Assembly (NCBI GenBank): GCA_026169505.1
Contig: JAPFCO010000133.1
Span: forward strand, 1-39,003
Reading direction: 5' to 3'
Length of the DNA: 39,003 bases
From: Pseudogracilibacillus sp.
Lineage (GTDB): Bacteria > Bacillota > Bacilli > Bacillales > Amphibacillaceae
Shown here piece by piece: positions 9,932 to 18,920 of this stretch; position 1 is the first letter of the stretch, and each line of letters begins with the position of its first letter. The notes below the pieces were generated by a model. It had not been told where the DNA came from, did not search any database, and saw only the letters and a list, made by a program, of their open reading frames with translations. The position numbers and the translations under genes were made by a program.

Positions 9932-11126
9932 AAGATTAATATCAGAACATATAAACAAAGACAATCCAGTTTGTGCATACATTTACGATATAGAAGGAAT
10001 GAAACACCATGTTAAAAAAATGGTCGAGTTAATGCCTAAGCAAACATTTTTATTTTATGCCATTAAAGCAAATCCGGATAAAGAGATAATTAAAGCTCTG
10101 TTACCGTTAGTAAAAGGGTTTGAAGTAGCATCAATTGGAGAGCTATTAAAAGTTAGGGAAGTATCGCAAACTGCACCTGTTTTATTTGGTGGTCCGGGAA
10201 AGAAAGATTATGAACTTAAAGCGGCACTTCAAGAAAATGTGTCATATATTCATATTGAAAGCCTTCTAGAGTTAAGGAGATTAATCATTTTAGCAAAAGA
10301 ATTAAATAAGTATATAAAGGTTTTATTACGAATCAATCTTAAAGCAGTTGAATTACCAATAACCAATATATCAATGGGGGGGCGACCAAGTCAGTTTGGA
10401 TTAGATGAAGACAAGGTAGAAGAGGCGATCACCCTGTTATTTGCAGCTGAAAATACGCATATACAATTTAGCGGATTTCACTTTCATTCTTTATCGAATA
10501 ATTTAGAAGCTGCTTCACATGTGGAGATGATACGTCATTATATACGTCGGGTAAAAGAATGGGAACAACTCTATGCCTTAGATGTTCAACTTATTAATGT
10601 AGGTGGGGGTTTTGGTGTATCTTATGAGGAACAATTCGAGTTTAATTGGCGAGAATTTATTACCTTGCTCACAAAGAGCACAGAGTTCCAAGCGTTAGAA
10701 GATGTTCCAATCTATTTTGAGCCTGGGAGGATTATAGTAGCAGAATTCGGTTATTATGTTACTGAAATAATCGATATAAAAAAGTCATATGATCAATTCT
10801 TTGGGATAGTTAGGGGTGGAACACACCATAATCGATTACCAGCATCTTGGGACCATAATCAGCCATTTACGATTATACCGCAAGAGAATTGGTCATATCC
10901 ATTTAAAAGACCATGCGTGCACCATTCAAAAGTAACGATAGTTGGTGAGTTGTGTACACCAAAAGATCAATTTTATAAAGATGCTTTCATTGAAAAATTA
11001 CGTGTGGGAGATATTATTATGTTTGAAAAATCGGGAGCATATTGTTGGACAATTTCGCATCATGATTTTTTAGGACATCCACATCCCGACTTTCACTATA
11101 TTATGGAAGGAAATAATTATGTATAA
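9915..11126 (+). CDS. PLP-dependent fold-III decarboxylase (SbnH-like)
   Basis: FLFYAIKANPD (PLP lysine region), HFHSLSNN, NVGGGFGVSYEE, EPGRIIVAEFGYYV, GELCTPKDQF, SGAYCWTISHHDFLGH. Confidence 0.9.
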   Translation: MMEQIERLISEHINKDNPVCAYIYDIEGMKHHVKKMVELMPKQTFLFYAIKANPDKEIIKALLPLVKGFEVASIGELLKVREVSQTAPVLFGGPGKKDYELKAALQENVSYIHIESLLELRRLIILAKELNKYIKVLLRINLKAVELPITNISMGGRPSQFGLDEDKVEEAITLLFAAENTHIQFSGFHFHSLSNNLEAASHVEMIRHYIRRVKEWEQLYALDVQLINVGGGFGVSYEEQFEFNWREFITLLTKSTEFQALEDVPIYFEPGRIIVAEFGYYVTEIIDIKKSYDQFFGIVRGGTHHNRLPASWDHNQPFTIIPQENWSYPFKRPCVHHSKVTIVGELCTPKDQFYKDAFIEKLRVGDIIMFEKSGAYCWTISHHDFLGHPHPDFHYIMEGNNYV

Positions 11127-12963
11127 GACAATTATAGAATCGATCGACTTGACGGCAGAAGAAATAATAATGAAAGATTTAATGGATGTATTTATTGCAG
11201 AGCAGTTTTTTTCAATAAATACAGCTACAACTAAAAGGCTTATCGATATGTCAAATGATGTTCAAAGTTTATATCCCCAAAATAAAGAAGCACTTATTTA
11301 TGTAGGCGAATGGTGTTTTATAGTTGAAAAGAGTTATAGACAAGGATATCAATGGATCAGTCGCTCAACGGTATATAGTCAGAATAGCAACAGAGATTGG
11401 GAAATAATTAATTCTCCAATTGCATTAGCTGAGGCTGTATTACAGTGGTCTTTATCTACAAAGGAATATAAACATACTAGTGTAGGAAAATTCATTAATA
11501 GTGTAAAAAAATCTGTATCTCAGTTAGCATACAGTATGAAAGGGATGAATTTTAACTCTCTTACACCTCAAAGCTCATATGATTGGTTCGTGAAAGGAGA
11601 AATGATAGCATCCTTAAGGGATCGTCCATTTCATCCCACAGCTAAAGCTAAGATTGGTTTCACTCCTGAAGAATACCATCATTTTATGGCCGAGTTTAAT
11701 CAACAGACTTATTTTAACTGGATAGCTATCCAGAATGATTATGTTATGAAAAGTTCAACAGCAACATATCAAAATTGTTTCAGTATGTTGACTCCGACTC
11801 AGAGTCAAACTATTGAGGATGAATTATGTTCAAAAGGGATCAAACAAGATCAATACACCATTATACCTGTACATCCTTGGCAACTTGATCATGTTATTTC
11901 ATTGAATTTTACACGGGAAATAAAAAATAAAACAGTCATTGTTTTAGATACTAAGACAGATGGTTTTTTAGCTACATCGTCTCTTCGTTCCTTTTTATCG
12001 AAAAAGGGATCGACAAAGATGTTAAAATTACCAATTAGTGTTACATCACTTGGAGCTATGCGATACTTACCTGTCGTCAAATTATTAAATGGAAATGCTG
12101 GTGAGAAAATGTTTCGACAAGCAATTAATTGTGACGATACACTAAAAGATAAAGTGTTTTTATGTGAGGAAAATAATTGGTGGGGATACATGCCTCCAGA
12201 TATGGGATTGTTTGATGATCATCCTCGACATTTAGCAGCTCAACTCCGATTATATCCTCAGGCCTTAATAAAGAAAGACATGAGAGTCATTCCAATGTCT
12301 TCATTAGGAGTTGTAGTGAATGAAAGTCATTTTATTGACGAGATATTTGGGCAGTCAATGGCAAAAAAAGATGTCATCCAATTTTATTCGGAATTAGTAA
12401 CAAACTTTTATGAGATTACGTTGAGATTATTTAAGGTTGGTATCGTACCGGAAATCCATGGTCAAAACTGTTGCTTAGTGTTAGATAAGAAAAAGATAAC
12501 GGGATTGTTATTTAGGGATCATGATTCGGTGCGTCTCTACCAGCCATATTTAGACAAACATGGAATTGAAGATCCTGGATATTATATCAGACCCGGTTAT
12601 TCAAATAGTCTTTATAATGAGACGGTTGAAAGCCTGATGTTTTATATTCAGTCATTGGGAACGCAAGTGAATTTAGCATCAATCATGGAAGCATTAGCAA
12701 AAGCTTATTCAATACCCGAAAAAACGTTTTGGTCTACCACTAAAAATGTGTTACAAGACACGTTAAAAATGATTGATCTTCCTAAACAAGATAAAAGTAA
12801 ATTACAAGATGAATTGTTTTACAGAAAGGAATGGCCATTGAAGTTAGTTGTGCGACCATTATTAGAAGCTGATGATGTACCAGGTGCGATGCCATCAGGC
12901 AAGGGAATAGGATATAACCCTTTTTATGAATTAGATGATAGAGGCACTTATGTTACTCATTAA
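11119..12963 (+). CDS. IucA/IucC-family NIS siderophore synthetase (SbnC-like)
   Basis: 614 aa; RPFHPTAKAKIGF, IIPVHPWQLDHV, ATSSLRSFLSKKGSTKMLKLPISVTSLGAMRYLP, PEIHGQNCCLVLD. Confidence 0.92.
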   Translation: MYKTIIESIDLTAEEIIMKDLMDVFIAEQFFSINTATTKRLIDMSNDVQSLYPQNKEALIYVGEWCFIVEKSYRQGYQWISRSTVYSQNSNRDWEIINSPIALAEAVLQWSLSTKEYKHTSVGKFINSVKKSVSQLAYSMKGMNFNSLTPQSSYDWFVKGEMIASLRDRPFHPTAKAKIGFTPEEYHHFMAEFNQQTYFNWIAIQNDYVMKSSTATYQNCFSMLTPTQSQTIEDELCSKGIKQDQYTIIPVHPWQLDHVISLNFTREIKNKTVIVLDTKTDGFLATSSLRSFLSKKGSTKMLKLPISVTSLGAMRYLPVVKLLNGNAGEKMFRQAINCDDTLKDKVFLCEENNWWGYMPPDMGLFDDHPRHLAAQLRLYPQALIKKDMRVIPMSSLGVVVNESHFIDEIFGQSMAKKDVIQFYSELVTNFYEITLRLFKVGIVPEIHGQNCCLVLDKKKITGLLFRDHDSVRLYQPYLDKHGIEDPGYYIRPGYSNSLYNETVESLMFYIQSLGTQVNLASIMEALAKAYSIPEKTFWSTTKNVLQDTLKMIDLPKQDKSKLQDELFYRKEWPLKLVVRPLLEADDVPGAMPSGKGIGYNPFYELDDRGTYVTH

Positions 12964-13543
12964 GAATAGAGTGAATTATTATTCTTACAAGGAAATACAA
13001 CAACTTCAAAAAATTAGCACTTCCACAATAGGGCATTTTACTGATTTTGGCTTTCTAACGCATTTAACTTGTAGTATCCCTATAACGAACGTTTTGGGTC
13101 CTGTATTGACAGTGAAATTGTCTAGTGGAGATGGAACTCATTTAAATAATGTATTACATCATGCGCAAAAAGGAGATATTTTAGTTATTGATACGTCAGG
13201 AAATAAAACACATGCTTGTTGGGGAGAGTTTCGATCAAGACGTGCTGAAGAAATTGGTTTAGCGGGAGTTATTATTAGCGGTGCTGTAACAGATTCTTCT
13301 TATTTGAAAAAAAGCAATGTACCAGTATTTTATGAGTCTGTTTCCCCAAGGACAACGAGCTCATTAAATTTAGAGGGTGAGATTAATACACCTGTTTGTG
13401 TAGGTGGCGTAGTTTTTGAATCTGGAGATTATGTTATTGCAGATGAAGATGGCATTTATAAGTTGAATCGATTGAATTATAAAGGGTTAATAGAACTAGC
13501 GCTTAAAAAAGAGCAATACGAAATAGAAAGAAGACAAAGCTAA
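12935..13543 (+). CDS. RraA-fold (HMG aldolase-like/RraA-like superfamily) protein
   Basis: GDGTHLNNVLHHAQKGDILVIDTSGNKTHACWGEFRSRRAEEIGLAGVIISGAVTDSSYL; RraA-like architecture. Overlaps the preceding synthetase gene; ATG 12950 is an alternative start. Confidence 0.8.
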   Translation: MIEALMLLIKNRVNYYSYKEIQQLQKISTSTIGHFTDFGFLTHLTCSIPITNVLGPVLTVKLSSGDGTHLNNVLHHAQKGDILVIDTSGNKTHACWGEFRSRRAEEIGLAGVIISGAVTDSSYLKKSNVPVFYESVSPRTTSSLNLEGEINTPVCVGGVVFESGDYVIADEDGIYKLNRLNYKGLIELALKKEQYEIERRQS

Positions 13544-13599
13544 AGACCCTGTATTTTAACATAGGTGAGAAGTATTTCCATGTCAAGTTTACTAAGGTG

Positions 13600-14361
13600 A
13601 TGAAAATGAATAATACAGTAATGACTGAATTAAAAAAATTCGATATACAGCTTGAATCGGAAACATTACAAGTAACAGATATATTTGATTTATTGGATGA
13701 TGAAAAGTGTGTGGCTTTTTTACAAAAGCAGATGGAAGAAATAAAAGCACCTACATTATCTGTTGCAGCCTCGTTGTTTTCTAAAAGGTATGCTTACTTA
13801 GTTGTGTCATCAACTTTATTTAGTATGGGAAAATATGATTGTGCACTTGTTTTACCTATTCAGGCATGTGGGCTAAACTCAGAACGTAAATTATGTATTA
13901 AGGCAGATATGTGTCACTGGTATCGGGTGGAAAGTATGCCAAGAGAACAATGGTGTGCGCATGTTATTCGATCGCTTTTTTCCAACCACTTGACCCCGCT
14001 ATTCTGTGCGCTACAAAGAAATGCGCGTGTACCGTCTAAAATATTATGGGAAAATGTCGCTGTCCGCATTAACTCTATTTATCGAAAAACATTAGCAAAG
14101 GAAACAAATCTAGTGAAGCGGCAACAATTGTACAATGATTTTTATTTCTTGAAAGAGGCAGAAGGAACATTATTTGGTACCGAAAAGAATCCTATAAAAG
14201 ACTATTTGAAAATAGGAGAGGCGCTCAAGTCGGACCCTTACCGAAAAACATGTTGCTTGTACTTTAGACTAGAGGAGGATTTAGAAGGGATCGGTTATTG
14301 CGCTAATTGTTTAATCAAAAAAAGAAAGTCTAGTAAATCATCGAATAAAAACTGCATCTAG
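13600..14361 (+). CDS. FhuF-like (2Fe-2S) ferric-siderophore reductase-type protein
   Basis: C-terminal KTCCLYFRLEEDLEGIGYCANCLIKK resembles the FhuF CC-x(n)-CxxC cluster motif; AAGGTG upstream; last gene before a strong terminator. Confidence 0.75.
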   Translation: MKMNNTVMTELKKFDIQLESETLQVTDIFDLLDDEKCVAFLQKQMEEIKAPTLSVAASLFSKRYAYLVVSSTLFSMGKYDCALVLPIQACGLNSERKLCIKADMCHWYRVESMPREQWCAHVIRSLFSNHLTPLFCALQRNARVPSKILWENVAVRINSIYRKTLAKETNLVKRQQLYNDFYFLKEAEGTLFGTEKNPIKDYLKIGEALKSDPYRKTCCLYFRLEEDLEGIGYCANCLIKKRKSSKSSNKNCI

Positions 14362-14376
14362 CTTCAAATTTAAATC

Positions 14377-14426
14377 CCCTCCTTTAAGTACCTGTAGGTA
14401 TACTTGAAGGAGGGTTTACTATTTTA
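14377..14426 (+). terminator. Rho-independent terminator of the siderophore operon
   Basis: CCCTCCTTTAAGTA (14377-14390) / TACTTGAAGGAGGG (14401-14414), 13 of 14 pairs canonical plus one wobble, followed by TTTACTATTTT. Confidence 0.8.
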
Positions 14427-14756
14427 TCGAAAGCGTATTACTTAAGTCTCTATCTGAAATACTCATCGTTTACTTACTGACCTTATGCACTAGGGACCTT
14501 TTATTCAATTTGGATAAAATTGCTGAGAGTTCGTTGACAGGTTAATGTCGGAGTACTATTCTTAGTATGATGAATAAAAACTGTCATAAAATGGTGGATA
14601 TGTTTTTTAATTGAATGAATGACATGTTGCCAATTATTTTTATACTTGAAAATTACATACTATTAACCGAATAAATTTAGATGATATTTATATTTTACAT
14701 TAAAATAGACTTACAAAAAGTGAAATTGACACGTTAATATTAGGAGGGGGAAACAG

Positions 14757-15179
14757 ATAACGTCGATTTACCAGTTAAAGGATCAAAAACGAACAGTATT
14801 AAAGGGGATGGCTAATTCAAAGAATGGCATTTCAGACTTAGAAGATAAGATTTCAAAACTAAAAGAAGCTTCTAATCAATTAACAAAGAATATTTCTGAA
14901 TTAGAAACGATAAAAAGCTCTATTGATTCTTTAACCATAGAGTCTGGAAGATGGAACGGTGAAGAGAAAAAATCATTTAAAGAAGCGTATGATGAATATA
15001 AAGAGAAAGTCAAAATATATGTCACTGCAACAGAGGATGCAAAAGAAGCGATTGACGAGGATATAAAAAGGTATGAAGATAACTTAGATACTAAAATCAT
15101 AGGACTAAATAACTTGGAAAGTGCACTGGGTCGATTGGATGTTCAAATTACTCAAGCAGAAAAGGAGTCAGTTCGATGA
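14757..15179 (+). CDS. DUF5082/YwqH-like LXG-associated protein; start codon apparently ATA (first ATG is 14808)
   Basis: Small coiled-coil protein with W-N-G motif (SGRWNGEEKKSFKEAY). In-frame coding-like sequence TSIYQLKDQKRTVLKG extends upstream of ATG 14808 to ATA 14757, 9 nt after AGGAGG. Confidence 0.65.
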   Translation: MTSIYQLKDQKRTVLKGMANSKNGISDLEDKISKLKEASNQLTKNISELETIKSSIDSLTIESGRWNGEEKKSFKEAYDEYKEKVKIYVTATEDAKEAIDEDIKRYEDNLDTKIIGLNNLESALGRLDVQITQAEKESVR

Positions 15180-15478
15180 TAGATAAAATGGGTATAAATA
15201 CGGGTGAATTTCAATTATATATTTCAACTTTAAAATCCTCAGTTTCTGGTATAGAAAGTAGTATGGAAACAAATCGTACGTTTAATCAAACGAATATAGC
15301 TCCATTCACAAAAGACTTGGAACACATCATTAAAGCGATTGAATTAATAAATAAATACCAAACATTACTGCATTCGGACATTGATACGTTGGATCAAACT
15401 GGCAAGAAAATAAAAGAGACTGATGAAAGATTAGCAACAGGACCAAGAATTAATACGACAGGTCCACATCCACTGTGA
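15176..15478 (+). CDS. DUF5344/YwqI-like (TIGR04197-type) T7SS-associated protein
   Basis: 100 aa MIDKMGINTGEFQLYISTLKSSVSGIESSM...LHSDIDTLDQTGKKIKETDERL; AAAGGAG RBS; precedes an LXG gene. Confidence 0.75.
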   Translation: MIDKMGINTGEFQLYISTLKSSVSGIESSMETNRTFNQTNIAPFTKDLEHIIKAIELINKYQTLLHSDIDTLDQTGKKIKETDERLATGPRINTTGPHPL

Positions 15479-15494
15479 ACTAGGAGAGATATAA

Positions 15495-16936
15495 ATGGGG
15501 AAAAAGTACATATATCTGAAGTTATTGAATTCTCTAATGATATGGAAACTGCTACAGTAGATCTAGAGTCAGGATTGAAAAAAGTTGAAAAGAGTATTGA
15601 TCGATTAAATGTAATGAGTTCATTTTCAGGCAAAACTGCTAAAGAAGCAAAAGATTATTTTAACACTCTTCATCAAACAGTTTTAAAGTCATTTGAACAT
15701 TTATTTACTGAACTTGATGAATCTTTAAAAGGACACTTGAATTCATTCCAATCTAGAGTTGACTCTAGTAATTTTGCAATAATTGAGAGTGATTATTTAA
15801 ATGAATTAGAAGAACATGTGAATGAAGATTATGAGCATTTAACAGAACAACAAGAATCGATTAGGGAGACAATCGCAAATGTCTCTGAAATTAGTAGTGC
15901 CAATCATCCATCGACATGGGCAGTCACTAGTGGACACAAATCGGTGGTGGAAATTATATCTAATATAGAAACAAAATTAGAATCCTTTACTAGTCTAAAT
16001 GAACAGGAAGTTTCAGAGGTAGGTGAATTGATACACCATATTGAAACGACGATTCAGGAGGCAGGTGCCGTGCCTGGAGATGGTCGATTTGTTGAATATA
16101 CAAAGAATTCTATATCTGTTAGCTTGCTAGCGTTGAAGGGGCAAAATCATGAAAGACATATAGCAGTGGTGAATGAAGCTGAAAAGGCCAAAGACGCAGC
16201 CATTAAAGATATGGATAACTCATCCCAAGAAATATTAATAAAAGCATTAAAAGATTTGGAGAAAGGTGAAATTGATGAAGCTGGATACTATAACTATTTG
16301 ACTGAACTAAATAAGTTAACAAATGAAGAGGACTTAGAAGAGGAAGTATCCGAGAGTTTTTTCCAATATGTTACAGATAACTTTGGTGGAGTTACGGATG
16401 ATATTGAAAGTAACGCCATTGCTGCATATCTTAAGCAAAGTATTCAAGATACTCGGAACAATAAATTAAGTCGGGCTGAATTAGTTAAAGCGATGAGTGC
16501 ACACAAGGCATCTTCTACATATAATTACTTGAAGAATAGTGGGGATAGACTATTAAACGTAGGAAGGGCAGTGAGTACGACATTATTTGGAGTAACTATA
16601 GTAGCGGGAACTTATTGGGATTATAATCTGACTGATAAAACTTTAGGAGAAGCATTTGCGAAAAATGCTACTGGAGGGGGAGCTGGTTTAGTTGGAGGTG
16701 TAAGTGGTTATGCAGGGATGTATGTTGTAGCGGCATATCTAGGTTCTACAACTCCAGTAGGTTGGGCAATAGGAGGTAGTATAGTTGTAGGTACAGGTTT
16801 TACAACGGGATTTAACTGGATTTACGATAATGACTTTGGAGATATACAAGATAAACTGGATTGGGCAGGACAACAAATAGACAAGGTTGGAGAGACAATA
16901 TATAGTGGTTTTGATTTAATAAATCCATTTAGTTAG
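15495..16936 (+). pseudogene. LXG-domain T7SS toxin with hydrophobic glycine-rich C-terminus (TspA-like); 5' end frameshifted relative to its RBS/ATG
   Basis: LXG-like N-terminus (ISEVIEFSNDMETATVDLESGLKKVEKSIDRLNVMSSFSGKTAKEAKDYFNTLHQTVLKSFEHLF). C-terminus NATGGGAGLVGGVSGYAGMYVVAAYLGSTTPVGWAIGGSIVVGTGFTTGF. The ATG at 15495 with good RBS is one frame off the body ORF (tracked start 15542). Confidence 0.75.
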
Positions 16937-16992
16937 TTATATAGTCTTGTATGGAAGCCAATGTGTGAGAACCTAGGGAGTGTGACAATTTA

Positions 16993-17646
16993 ATGAAATG
17001 TAAAGTGCGAGGAGTATATATGAATCCTTGGTATAGAGTTCTAACTATTGAGGGGAAAAGATATATTTTTGATATGGGTGGCTGGTCTTTCTGGAAAGTG
17101 TTATTCCCATTTGCTTACTGGATTTTCCCAAATACTGTTTATAAAATAAATGATGACGAATTGATAGAAAATATAATCGTACCCGAGGTGAAATCGAAAT
17201 CAACAGGGAGAAATGTTTTATTAGCAAGTGTTATTGGAATTGTTTTAGCTAATTTATTACAGCCATTAGTTAATTATTTTGATATTGAAGGTACTCCGTT
17301 TGTCAATACTATTATAGTTGTGCTTGTGTTTGCCATTATATTAGCCGTGTTTTTTTATATTAATATTAGTAGTAAGAAAAATCTAATGCAAATGATTGAT
17401 CTAAATCAATATGTAAGGCAACGATTGTGGATTCGTCCACAGTCTGCTAAACATTTTAGTTTTATCTTGTTTTCATATTTGTTTTTATTAGCGTTTATTA
17501 TTTTTATTGGGGCAGCACTTATTCATGTAGCAATAAATACAGTGATATTTTTATTTTGGATGATAATATTATCATTTTTATTATTTATTAATCTTGCGGC
17601 TGTTGGGGTTGGAGATACTACTGTGAAGTTTAAAATGGATAAATAG
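16993..17646 (+). CDS. DUF443 / tandem five-TM protein, copy 1 (TsaI-like putative immunity)
   Basis: MKCKVRGVYMNPWYRVLTIEGKRYIFDMGGWSFWKVLFPFAYWIFPNTVYKI followed by hydrophobic helices. Confidence 0.8.
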   Translation: MKCKVRGVYMNPWYRVLTIEGKRYIFDMGGWSFWKVLFPFAYWIFPNTVYKINDDELIENIIVPEVKSKSTGRNVLLASVIGIVLANLLQPLVNYFDIEGTPFVNTIIVVLVFAIILAVFFYINISSKKNLMQMIDLNQYVRQRLWIRPQSAKHFSFILFSYLFLLAFIIFIGAALIHVAINTVIFLFWMIILSFLLFINLAAVGVGDTTVKFKMDK

Positions 17647-17703
17647 GCTGCAGTTGCTGATTCATTTAAACGAACGAGTAAGTATAGGAAGTGTGATCGT
17701 CTA

Positions 17704-18357
17704 ATGGAATGTAAAGTGCAAGGTGTATATAAAAATATTAGATACAGTGTTTTAAGTGTTGGTGAGCAACGATATATTCTCGACATGGGTGGTTGGTCTT
17801 TTTGGAAGCTTTTATTTCCATTTGCTTACTGGATTTTTCCAAATACTGTTTATAAAATTGATGATCATAAATTAGTAGGAAGAATTACCTCCCCTGAAGT
17901 TAAATCAGATTCATCCAGTGGAGATGTTTTATTAGTAAGTGGCATTGGAATTACTTTGCCTAATCTATTATATCCTTTAGTAAAATATTTTGATATAGAA
18001 AGTACCCCGTATATAAATACTATTATTGTTGCTACGGTTTTATTCATTATAGTAGCCGTATTTTTTTATATAGATATAAGAAGTCAAAAAAGCTTGTTGA
18101 GAAAAATTGATCTTCATCAATATGAAAAGAAACAAATGTGTATTCGTCCATGTTCAATTAAACACTTTAGTTTTATTTTATTTAATTATTTTTTTTTCTT
18201 AGGGTTGACTATAGTAGGTTGGATGGCGTTCATTGATTTGTCGAATGGATTCATGCTTTTTTTTGGAGTCTTCTTCTTTTTTATTCTGATAATAATAGAT
18301 TATACAGTTTTTGGAACTAAAGCTAGATTGAAAGATTACAAAAAGCCGATAGAGTGA
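17704..18357 (+). CDS. DUF443 / tandem five-TM protein, copy 2
   Basis: MECKVQGVYKNIRYSVLSVGEQRYILDMGGWSFWKLLFPFAYWIFPNTVYKID; paralogue of copy 1. Confidence 0.8.
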   Translation: MECKVQGVYKNIRYSVLSVGEQRYILDMGGWSFWKLLFPFAYWIFPNTVYKIDDHKLVGRITSPEVKSDSSSGDVLLVSGIGITLPNLLYPLVKYFDIESTPYINTIIVATVLFIIVAVFFYIDIRSQKSLLRKIDLHQYEKKQMCIRPCSIKHFSFILFNYFFFLGLTIVGWMAFIDLSNGFMLFFGVFFFFILIIIDYTVFGTKARLKDYKKPIE

Positions 18358-18379
18358 AAATTGAAAGTATGGTTGGCTA

Positions 18380-18840
18380 ATGGAATGTAAACTACAAGGT
18401 GTGTATAAAAATGTTAGGTATAGAATTATGATTATGGATGAAGAAAGTTATATTCTTGACATGGGACGACCCTTTTGGAAAATGTTTTTCCCTTTCTTTA
18501 CTGGATTCTACCGAACGTAGCTTACAGAGTGAATGATCCTACAATTATGGAAAAAACAAAAATACCAGAAATAAAGCAAGATAAAACAGCATGGGAAGGT
18601 GTAATAACCGGGGCTATCGGTGTGTTTTTAGCCAATCTATTACAGTCTTTAGTAAATTACTTTAACGTTGAAAGCAACCAACTTGTTAACCCTATAATCA
18701 TATTGATTGTTTTTTCACTTGTATTATCAGTATTTTTCTATATAAGCATAAAGAATATTTTCAAAGTAAGGACGAAGACTCACGATGTGTCAATTAGTAC
18801 AGTTTCCGCTAAAAAATCGAATATGTTTGCTGAAATTTAA
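18380..18840 (+). pseudogene. DUF443 copy 3, frameshifted
   Basis: N-terminus MECKLQGVYKNVRYRIMIMDEESYILDMGRPFWKMFFPFF in one frame, continuing as YWILPNVAYRVNDPTIMEKTKIPEIK in another (tracked ORF 18475-18840); loss of one T in CCTTTCTTT(T)ACTGG. Confidence 0.8.
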
Positions 18841-18920
18841 CCGAAAAATACTTAATTGCTGATCGGATATTCCAAAGAGAAGCTTAAATAATTGAGGATC
18901 TGGGAGTGTGAAATTTTCTG

